Below the pieces are notes generated by a model, which was not told the origin of the DNA, made no database searches, and saw nothing but the letters and a program-made list of their open reading frames with translations. Below are positions 53,693-61,858 of a stretch of 64,000 bases of DNA, in pieces. The translations under genes were made by a program, and so were the position numbers. This DNA is from Spirosoma sp. KCTC 42546 (lineage in GTDB: Bacteria; Bacteroidota; Bacteroidia; Cytophagales; Spirosomataceae): NCBI RefSeq assembly GCF_006965485.1, contig NZ_CP041360.1:8532501-8596500 (forward strand), in the 5' to 3' direction. The first letter of the stretch is position 1; every line of letters begins with the position of its first letter.

Positions 53693-54161
53693 CAATCAGT
53701 TCAATAATACCACGAGGATTATCTTGCCTATCCTTCATTAGAAAAGCTTGCCAATAGTTTATTGAGGGCAGTGTAATTGCTTCGTATCGCTCATCAGTTG
53801 GTGGATAAATGGCAATCAAATGCCCATCAACATAATACGTATCGCGGGAGCCACCAATTAATAAGTAAGGTATCAACGAGTCAATAGATTCTTCCAGGCT
53901 TTCGTTAAATACAATCAAATTTACACAATCTATATCATTGGGGTTTATTTTGGCACTAATAAAACTACCTCCAAGCCATTGATGAATTGATTGATTCAAA
54001 AGATGCGTTAAATCGTTAACATAGGATAAGTAATGGTTATGAAGAATTGGCCGTGCTGTTGACTCAGGAAAAGGGGCTACAAAGTATGTGAAAATATCAG
54101 ATGGATTTAGACTGATGAGCGCATATGGGATTAGATTCCCGTTGTGGTCGAATGAGATCAT
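53682..54161 (-). CDS. hypothetical protein resembling the DUF6932/nucleotidyltransferase-like group
   Basis: The product is 159 aa from the ATG at 54161; a TTG lies two codons upstream. The motif W-L-G-G-S-F-I-S-A-K-I-N-P-N-D-I-D-C-V (about residues 60-78) recalls the G-S...D-x-D motif of nucleotidyltransferase-fold proteins and of DUF6932, a family often found in small two-gene units. There is no signal. The downstream 73-aa gene overlaps it. I cannot tell whether the fold is catalytically active. Confidence 0.55.
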   Translation of the reverse strand: MISFDHNGNLIPYALISLNPSDIFTYFVAPFPESTARPILHNHYLSYVNDLTHLLNQSIHQWLGGSFISAKINPNDIDCVNLIVFNESLEESIDSLIPYLLIGGSRDTYYVDGHLIAIYPPTDERYEAITLPSINYWQAFLMKDRQDNPRGIIELIDAD

Positions 54162-54299
54162 AACCAAATATATAGTGAAAAGTATACTTAGCCATTCCTG
54201 AATTAAACCCTTTCTACCAAATCAGAGTCATAGTGACAAACGTTGTGGAAAAACAGCACTCCATCCATCTATCCCAACGATTGCTTTCTAATATAAACT

Positions 54300-57200
54300 A
54301 TGCATTCATTCCTGACACTTTTTATTACGCTATTTACCTTGGCCGCACCCAAACAAACTAAGCCACCGACCGACTATGCCCGCGATTGGAAACGTGCTGA
54401 CTCATTAGCTGCCAAAGGCTTACCAAAATCGGCCTTAGAAATCGCCAATCGGCTATACAAAGAGGCAAAAGCTCAGAAAAATTATCCTCAAGTGGCTAAA
54501 GCCGCTATGGCGCGAATGATTTTCCGGAGCTATTCGGACGAGAATGCCTATGTTGAACTAATTCGATCTTTACAGGACGACATTCGCGAAACACCCGAAC
54601 CGGCGAAGTCGGTGCTGCAGTCGGTGCTGGGCGATGTGTATTGGCAGTATTTTCAGCAAAACCGCTACAAATTTTATAATCGCGCCACCGTAGGCATAAC
54701 AAGCCCTGGAAATGCCTCACCCGAGAAGCCAACGTCTTCTTCTGGTTCGACAAACGATTTCACAACCTGGGATGCCCAGCACTTGATGGAAGCAGTCACG
54801 TCGGCCTATCTGGCATCTGTTCAGTCGAAAGAGCTATTGCAGAAAATCCCTATAGCGGCCTATGATGCCCTCCTGGAAAAGGGTGATCCTGATGCCCGTT
54901 TGCTTCGCCCTACGCTGTATGACCTGCTGGCGCATCGCGCTATCAGTTTCTTTCAGAATACAGAGCCTGATTTGCTGAAGCCGGTTTTTCGGTTCGAGCT
55001 GAATCAGCCCGCCTACTTTGCTGGGCCAGATGTATTTACTAAACTGACGATTCAGAGCCGAGATTCGCTATCGGGGCGATATCAGGCCTTGAAACTTTAT
55101 CAACAACTATTGGCATTTCATCTGCCAGATGCTACCCCAGATGCACTTGTTGACGACGACGTGTTGCGGTTGGCCTTTGTGCATCGATATAGTAGTTTAC
55201 CTAAGCGCGATTCGCTCTATCGAAAAGCCCTTGAAACACAAATTGCCCGGTTTAAAAATCAGCCCGCCGAAGCGGTCTATACCTATCAATTAGCTGAATT
55301 TTTGACTAATTATGGTGTTCCGGTTCGACCATTGGACGATAGCGAAGAGCCAATGTTGGAGCCTGCTAAGCCAAATCCATCCCGCTGGAACCACAAGCAA
55401 GCCGCCGATATTTGTCGCGATTTGATCAAACGATTTCCGAAAACAAGGTCCGGCAAGCAAGCTGCCCAACTGCTAAATCGCCTGTTGCTGCCTACTTATT
55501 CCGTGCAAGTAGAACAGGTCAATGCCCCTGAGCAGCCGTTCCGAGCGTTGGTGAATTACCAGAATGTTGGAAAGCTAACGTATCGACTAGTTCGGGTGAC
55601 TGCTTCTGAAGTCCAAACATACCGAGACAACTACCCCAATGATGATCAGAAGAAAAAGTTATTCAGCGTCTGGATAAAGCGCCCTGTTGTGGCAGAAAAG
55701 ACTGTTACATTGCCTGATGACGGCGATCTGAATAACCATTCGGTTGAGATGCCACTCATGGGTTTACCCATCGGGCATTACCTGCTTCTGGCAACATCGG
55801 ATGATAAATTTCAGGAAAAAACGGAGTCGGTTCAATACGCGATCTTCACTGTATCGTCGCTTAGCTATCTAATCGCTCCACTTAGTACAGCGCAATCAAG
55901 ACAGCTTACCACGCTATCCGTGACTAATCGGGTAACGGGAGAACCGGTCAAAACGGCCTCCGTACTCATCGTTGGAAACACCAAACTGTCGTCTATTAAT
56001 GGAAAGCGGTTTATAACAGATGCTGACGGATGGGCGAAGATCCTGCCAGGAGATATGCCTTCTCAGGCGAACTTTCAGTATCTGATTGCGAAGGGTAATG
56101 ATACGCTCTTGTCGGATCGGCAATATTTTTACCGATACGACAACGGACAACAGGATGAACAGGAGCAGACGTATGCCAAACTGTTCACCGATCGGGCAAT
56201 CTACCGCCCTGGCCAGCCCGTTTATGTGAAGGGGCTTTTATATGGAGGTAAGGAGAATGTATTTGCTGCTCGGCCTAATCAAGATGTAACCCTCGATTTT
56301 CTGGATCAAAACGGCGAACGGATTGCTACGCAAACCGGTAAGACAAATGAGTTTGGTACGTTTAATGCCAGCTTTACGGCACCCGTTGGTCGACTAACGG
56401 GCATGATGACCGTACAGACTCCCTATGGCAGCACCAACATTCGAGTAGAAGAATACAAGCGCCCGACCTTTGAGGTGAAAACGCAGCCGATAAAACAATC
56501 ATTTAAACTGGGACAAACGGTTTCTTTTTCCGCTGAAGTCAAAACCTTCTCAGGCGCGGTTGTCGATGGAGCAGACGTACGGTATCGGGTTGTTCGAAAG
56601 CTTCAATTACGGTGGGATTGGTGGTATCGACCGCGCAACACCAACCAGGCTGAAATTGCCAATGGAACAACTCAAACGGATGCACAAGGTAACGCAAGTG
56701 TTTCATTCACAGCTATTCCCGACCTTGATCAGGCGCGAGAAAACAATCCCATTTTTGATTTTGAGGTAACGATCGACGTCACTGACAAAGCGGGCGAAAC
56801 GCGTAGTACGACCAAAACGTTACGCATCGGCTATTCGGCCCTACAAGTTAGTTTGGCCATTCCGGCGCAGGTAGAAAGCGATACCCCAGAAAGCTTTCCG
56901 GTTGGTATTACAAACCAATCGGGTGAGAAAGTATCGGCAACGGGTCAGTTGAAAATATACCGGCTTCAACCACCAACCAGACCGTTGCGGAATCGTTTGT
57001 GGAGCCGCCCCGATCGTCAGTTGTTGAGCAAAGCCGAGTTCGAAAAGTTGTTCCCAAACGACTTATACGCTAACGAAAACGACCCACGTTCCTGGCCAAA
57101 GGGTGAAGTTGTGCAACAGCAAACGATCTCTAGCCCAGCCGATTCACTCATTAAGCCCGACTTAAGTCGCTACACTCCCGGCGAATATGTAGCCGAGCTA

Positions 57201-60200
57201 GTCATTACGGATGCAAATGGCGAAACCACAAAAGAACGAGCCTTTTTTGCGGTTGTAAATGATAAACAGCCAACGGCTTCGGCACGTATTGATAACTGGG
57301 TGCAGGTTCGGAAAGCTATAGCTGAACCTGGACAGGAAGCCATCTTCTGGGTCGGAAATAGTCAGCCGGGTTGGGTGCTGATGACGGTGGAAGAAAATCA
57401 GAAAGTTACCCGGCAGGAGTGGCTGAAAACCGACGGTCGTCCACGGCGAGTGACCTTACCCGTTACCGAAAAGCAACGGGGTGGTTTTGCCGTGCAATTT
57501 GCTATGGTGCAAAACGGGCGACTTTACCAGAAATCGCAGGTCATTACGGTGCCATTTACCAACAAAGAACTCAAGATTGAAACGGAAACCTTTCGCAGCA
57601 AACTTAAACCCGGTGAGCGTGAAGAGTGGACGTTAAAAATCAGCGGGTTAGATAAAACACCTGCCGAACTAGTTGCTACACTATACGATGCTTCCCTGGA
57701 TGTGTTCGACCGGCTCGACTGGCCAACATCGTTTTACCAGGTTTATTCGCCTGGTTTTTATGACTGGCAGTCGGGCAGTTTTGGTATTCAGTCGGCCAAT
57801 ACACTTTTCTATCGCAATCGATCAGAATTGTCGGTACCCGACCTTAAATATGATCGATTAACAGGAGGCTTTCGGAGGCAAGATGGAACCTATAACTATT
57901 TAGGGCGAGCGTCTGCTCCCGGTGTTGCCATCAGGGGCGGAGCTATGGCTAAAATGAGCGCGGCCACAGCGGCTCCAATGCAGGATGCAGCGGCTAATTT
58001 AAGAGCTAAGTCAGAAGAAACGAGTGTTATGGAATCGGTCCCCAAACCAACTCAAGCCCCGATTATTAACCCACGTAAGAATTTCAACGAAACGGCCTTT
58101 TTCTTGCCCCAACTCAAAACCGATGAGCAGGGGAGGGTTGTCCTTAAATTCACGATGCCAGAAGCACTCACACGCTGGCGGTTGCTAGCCTTCGCGCATA
58201 CGAAAGATTTAAAAACGGGTACGCTGGAGCGCGAAATTATTACGCAGAAAGAGGTAATGATTACGGCCAATGCCCCCCGATTCCTGCGCGAAGGGGATAC
58301 GATTCGAATTTCGGCCCGTGTCAATAACCTAAGCGAAAAAGCGTTGCCCGTAACCGCAAGCCTTACACTGCTGGATGCACTCACGGGCGAACCTATCAAC
58401 CAAAAACTCAAACTCACTAACCTTCAAACAACGGTTAACATAGCTGCCGGACAAGGACAGGCGGTAGGCTGGACGCTAATTGTTCCGGCGGGCCTCGATG
58501 CTGTAATCTGCCGATTAACAGCGCAATCTGGTACGTTCACCGATGGGGAGGAGTTTACCGTTCCTGTGCTACCCAATCGAATACTGGTGACTGATACGCA
58601 ACCTTTTTGGGTGAACGGCCGGGAGACGAAAGAGTTTAAACTGAAGCCACTTACTAGTTTAAATCCAGAATTGCCTGTTCAACACGAGCGATTGGCGGTA
58701 GAAGTGACGAGTAATCCGAGTTGGTACGCGCTGCAATCACTGCCTTATCTGATGGAATACCGATACGAATGCGCCGAGCAGTTGTTCAGCCGGTTGTATG
58801 CTAATAGCCTGGGAACTCATATTGTGGGTAGCAAACCTGCATTTAAGCAAGTGATTGCCGAATGGCAGAAGTCGCCCCCCAAAAGCCCGCTTGAATCTAA
58901 TCAGGAATTGAAAGCCGTGACCCTGGAAAATTCGCCCTGGTTAGCCGATGCCCGCTCTGAAACGGAACGTCAGGCAAAACTGGGTCAACTGCTGGATGCC
59001 AATCGAATGGAAAGTGAACAGGGGCAGGCGTTTGAGAAGTTGCAGCAATTACAGGCAGAGGGTGGGGGCTTCCGATGGTTTGGGGGTATGGAGCCCAATC
59101 TATCAATGACGCTGCACATTTTGAGTGGATTCGGACATCTGCAAAAACTGGGTGTTCGTTTCCCGGATGGTTTACAGGCGAAAGTGAGCGAAATGCAAAC
59201 GAAAGCCATCCGATACGTCGATACCGAGATGAAGCGTTGGGTTGATGAACAGAAAAAGAATGATGCGGATCAAAAAAATAAGCGAGTGGCTCCGTGGTAT
59301 TTCTCGGCTACACAGTATCTCTATACCCGTAGTTTTTATTTGGATCAGCCCGTTGATAAAGCCGTGCTGGCCTATCTGAAACAGCGTCTAGTGAATGAGT
59401 GGCAGAAACAAAGTTTGCAAGGGCAGGCTTTGTCGGCAATGGCGCTCAATCGCTTTGGCGATACGAAAACCGCAGACGGTATTTTAGCGTCGTTGCGAGA
59501 ACGGACCCGGAAAAGCGAAGAATTAGGCATGTACTGGCCTGATAATGTAAGTGGCCTGTATTGGTATCAAACACCGATTGAAACGCAGGCCTATTTGATC
59601 GAAGCCTTTGGGGAAATTAAGCCAGTTCAGTCCGAAATTGATGACATGAAACGCTGGTTGCTTCGTCAGAAACAAACCCAGTCGTGGTCGTCGACTAAAG
59701 CAACTACAGAAGCTATTTATGCATTGTTGCTTCGGGGGAGCGACTGGCTCGGTACGGGTGTAACTACACAGGTTAGCTTGGGTGGCCAACCGATTGAAGG
59801 GCGTGTTACTAAAGCCGATGCCATTACGGGCTATGAGAAAGTAACGTATGCGGCTTCGGAAATTAAACCCGAAATGGGAACGATCCAGATCACGAAGAAA
59901 GGCGATGGGCCAGCCTGGGGCGCCCTTTACTGGCAGCATTTTGAGCCACTGGATAAAGTGATACCTGGCAGCGCAGGGTTATCCGTTCAGAAAACGCTTT
60001 ATGTACAACACGATTCACCGGGTGGACCCACGATTTCGCCGATAACCGCTCAAACGAGCTTAAAACCTGGGGATCTGATCAAAGTTCGGCTGGTATTGAA
60101 AACGGATCGGGTAATGGAGTATGTCCACGTAAAAGACAGTCGGGCGTCGGGTTTTGAGCCAATAGCGGCTTTATCAGGCTATAAATACCAGAATGGACTG

Positions 60201-60395
60201 GGCTACTACGAATCGCCCCGTGACGCCAGTACCGATTTTTTTATGAGTTACCTGCCGGTTGGTACGCATGTATTTGAGTATGACCTGCGCGTTACCCAAA
60301 CCGGCGATTTCTCGGCGGGCGTGGCTACGGTGCAGTGCTTTTATTCGCCTGAGTTTTCGGCCCACTCCGCTGGCGAGCGCGTGAAGGTGAAATAG
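54300..60395 (+). CDS. alpha-2-macroglobulin family protein
   Basis: The product is 2031 aa with an exported N-terminus. An alpha-helical and repeated N-terminal region (about 20-400) precedes several macroglobulin (MG) beta domains, then a bait-like region (about 1240-1310, with Ala/Ser-rich low complexity) and the thioester domain. The thioester motif C-A-E-Q is intact (Cys1491), followed by the all-helical thioester barrel and a receptor-like C-terminal domain. It probably traps proteases at the cell surface. No PBP1C partner is adjacent. Confidence 0.9.
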   Translation: MHSFLTLFITLFTLAAPKQTKPPTDYARDWKRADSLAAKGLPKSALEIANRLYKEAKAQKNYPQVAKAAMARMIFRSYSDENAYVELIRSLQDDIRETPEPAKSVLQSVLGDVYWQYFQQNRYKFYNRATVGITSPGNASPEKPTSSSGSTNDFTTWDAQHLMEAVTSAYLASVQSKELLQKIPIAAYDALLEKGDPDARLLRPTLYDLLAHRAISFFQNTEPDLLKPVFRFELNQPAYFAGPDVFTKLTIQSRDSLSGRYQALKLYQQLLAFHLPDATPDALVDDDVLRLAFVHRYSSLPKRDSLYRKALETQIARFKNQPAEAVYTYQLAEFLTNYGVPVRPLDDSEEPMLEPAKPNPSRWNHKQAADICRDLIKRFPKTRSGKQAAQLLNRLLLPTYSVQVEQVNAPEQPFRALVNYQNVGKLTYRLVRVTASEVQTYRDNYPNDDQKKKLFSVWIKRPVVAEKTVTLPDDGDLNNHSVEMPLMGLPIGHYLLLATSDDKFQEKTESVQYAIFTVSSLSYLIAPLSTAQSRQLTTLSVTNRVTGEPVKTASVLIVGNTKLSSINGKRFITDADGWAKILPGDMPSQANFQYLIAKGNDTLLSDRQYFYRYDNGQQDEQEQTYAKLFTDRAIYRPGQPVYVKGLLYGGKENVFAARPNQDVTLDFLDQNGERIATQTGKTNEFGTFNASFTAPVGRLTGMMTVQTPYGSTNIRVEEYKRPTFEVKTQPIKQSFKLGQTVSFSAEVKTFSGAVVDGADVRYRVVRKLQLRWDWWYRPRNTNQAEIANGTTQTDAQGNASVSFTAIPDLDQARENNPIFDFEVTIDVTDKAGETRSTTKTLRIGYSALQVSLAIPAQVESDTPESFPVGITNQSGEKVSATGQLKIYRLQPPTRPLRNRLWSRPDRQLLSKAEFEKLFPNDLYANENDPRSWPKGEVVQQQTISSPADSLIKPDLSRYTPGEYVAELVITDANGETTKERAFFAVVNDKQPTASARIDNWVQVRKAIAEPGQEAIFWVGNSQPGWVLMTVEENQKVTRQEWLKTDGRPRRVTLPVTEKQRGGFAVQFAMVQNGRLYQKSQVITVPFTNKELKIETETFRSKLKPGEREEWTLKISGLDKTPAELVATLYDASLDVFDRLDWPTSFYQVYSPGFYDWQSGSFGIQSANTLFYRNRSELSVPDLKYDRLTGGFRRQDGTYNYLGRASAPGVAIRGGAMAKMSAATAAPMQDAAANLRAKSEETSVMESVPKPTQAPIINPRKNFNETAFFLPQLKTDEQGRVVLKFTMPEALTRWRLLAFAHTKDLKTGTLEREIITQKEVMITANAPRFLREGDTIRISARVNNLSEKALPVTASLTLLDALTGEPINQKLKLTNLQTTVNIAAGQGQAVGWTLIVPAGLDAVICRLTAQSGTFTDGEEFTVPVLPNRILVTDTQPFWVNGRETKEFKLKPLTSLNPELPVQHERLAVEVTSNPSWYALQSLPYLMEYRYECAEQLFSRLYANSLGTHIVGSKPAFKQVIAEWQKSPPKSPLESNQELKAVTLENSPWLADARSETERQAKLGQLLDANRMESEQGQAFEKLQQLQAEGGGFRWFGGMEPNLSMTLHILSGFGHLQKLGVRFPDGLQAKVSEMQTKAIRYVDTEMKRWVDEQKKNDADQKNKRVAPWYFSATQYLYTRSFYLDQPVDKAVLAYLKQRLVNEWQKQSLQGQALSAMALNRFGDTKTADGILASLRERTRKSEELGMYWPDNVSGLYWYQTPIETQAYLIEAFGEIKPVQSEIDDMKRWLLRQKQTQSWSSTKATTEAIYALLLRGSDWLGTGVTTQVSLGGQPIEGRVTKADAITGYEKVTYAASEIKPEMGTIQITKKGDGPAWGALYWQHFEPLDKVIPGSAGLSVQKTLYVQHDSPGGPTISPITAQTSLKPGDLIKVRLVLKTDRVMEYVHVKDSRASGFEPIAALSGYKYQNGLGYYESPRDASTDFFMSYLPVGTHVFEYDLRVTQTGDFSAGVATVQCFYSPEFSAHSAGERVKVK

Positions 60396-60414
60396 TACGG
60401 TCGGTCTGGTGTAA

Positions 60415-60466
60415 CGCGGGTGGAAACCCGCGATTGGTAGAAATTTATAGCTATCAATCGCGGGTT
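60415..60466 (+). terminator. terminator with two competing stems
   Basis: CGCGGGT (60415-60421) can pair with ACCCGCG (60426-60432). The overlapping AACCCGCGATTG (60425-60436) can pair with its inverse at 60455-60466, followed by TTCT. Two mutually exclusive hairpins are thus possible after the alpha-2-macroglobulin gene. Confidence 0.55.
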
Positions 60467-60485
60467 TTCTAATCCTTATTGCTAC

Positions 60486-61739
60486 TTACAGTTTTACAAA
60501 CTCAACCCGCCGATTTTGGGCTTTGCCTTCAAACGTAGTATTGTCGGCAATGGGTTTGGTTTCGCCATAGCCTTTTGCGGTCAGTCGGCCTGAATCAACA
60601 CCCATACTGACAAGTTGAGCTTTGACCGCTCCGGCTCGTTTCTGGGAGAGAGTAACATTGCTGGCATCCGAGCCATCAGCATCAGTATAACCACCCACTT
60701 CGAACTTAGAGCTGCTGTTCTCGCTCAGAAACTTGTAGATGGCATTGATTTCGCCCATACTTTCAGGCTTGATACTGGCTTTGCCGTAATCGAAGTTGAT
60801 GCCGTGTGAGATGTACTTCCCTTCCCCGAATTTTTGGCCAATCAGGTTCGCACCACCGCCTTCGGCAAGCCGGACGTTCTTGAAAATAAGTGGTTCTTCC
60901 TGCGTAGCAATACCACCAAACATGACTCGGGTAGGTACCGCTGTATTTTGTGGTACGGTTAATACCCGGAACTGGTCGATATAGAGTTTTATGCTACGGC
61001 CTTTCAGGATAAAAGCAACATGGTGCCAGCGGTTATTAAAGTTTTCGAACTTTAGCTCCTCGGGCATAGTACCAGCCAATGTTCTGGACTCGTCATTAAC
61101 CATATACGTGGCCGATGCGCCATCGCGGTCAGCCTGGCACTTTATTACTTCACTGCCTTCTGCGTTTTCAAACCAAAAAAGTAAGCCGTAAGCGCCGGGT
61201 GTTTGATAATAGTCGTACTCCAGGGTGAATTCTTTGGGTAGGTAGTTTTTATCTTTCATCAAGGGCGCAACCTTGCCGTAGTTACCGTCGGTAATTTTCA
61301 TCGCTAAACCATCGCCCAATTTATTAAGAACCGCCTGCCCGCCTAATAAATCCCAGTGTTCGGCAAACTCCCCATCCTGGTCGGTGTGAAAATCGTCTTC
61401 AAAAATGATTTTGTTACCGGGTACAAAGTCGTAGTTAGCGTACGACCGCATACTCGCAGGTTTGGCTGGGTCTGGAACACTGCCCTTCTGACTGCCAGAA
61501 GCATTAGTTGTCTGGTCGTCTGGATTGGTGGTTGGAGCCTGAGTGCTTCCGCTTGTTTTTTTACCTCCATTCTTTACGCCCTCTTCAACTTTGTCCAGAC
61601 CTTTATTTATTCCCTGATCAATTTTTTGGTTAGCCCGATTGGTTGCGGCATTGGCGGCCCGGTCAATAATATTGCCAAATTGAGCGAAAGCCGGACTGAT
61701 GGCTAAGGTGGCGATTAGTAGCGTTACTAACGTTTTCAT
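60486..61739 (-). CDS. OmpA-family protein
   Basis: The product is 417 aa from the ATG at 61739, with a signal peptide (MKTLVTLLIATLAISPAFAQ). A Gln/Asn/Lys-rich linker (about 25-90) leads to a lectin-like jelly-roll (about 100-280) and the C-terminal OmpA peptidoglycan-binding domain (I-N-F-D-Y-G-K-A-S-I-K-P-E-S, then G-G-Y-T-D-A-D-G and Q-N-R-R-V-E-F). It anchors the outer membrane to peptidoglycan. It lies downstream of the sensor kinase on the same strand. Confidence 0.88.
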   Translation of the reverse strand: MKTLVTLLIATLAISPAFAQFGNIIDRAANAATNRANQKIDQGINKGLDKVEEGVKNGGKKTSGSTQAPTTNPDDQTTNASGSQKGSVPDPAKPASMRSYANYDFVPGNKIIFEDDFHTDQDGEFAEHWDLLGGQAVLNKLGDGLAMKITDGNYGKVAPLMKDKNYLPKEFTLEYDYYQTPGAYGLLFWFENAEGSEVIKCQADRDGASATYMVNDESRTLAGTMPEELKFENFNNRWHHVAFILKGRSIKLYIDQFRVLTVPQNTAVPTRVMFGGIATQEEPLIFKNVRLAEGGGANLIGQKFGEGKYISHGINFDYGKASIKPESMGEINAIYKFLSENSSSKFEVGGYTDADGSDASNVTLSQKRAGAVKAQLVSMGVDSGRLTAKGYGETKPIADNTTFEGKAQNRRVEFVKL

Positions 61740-61858
61740 TGCTGTTGAAAGGATAACTGAGTTGATAACCACAAACCTACTGGAAGAACCAGGGTGGCGC
61801 TAAACGCCCCTGTAACATTGTTTTGCTGGTATGTAACAGGGGCGAAAATCGCTTTATT

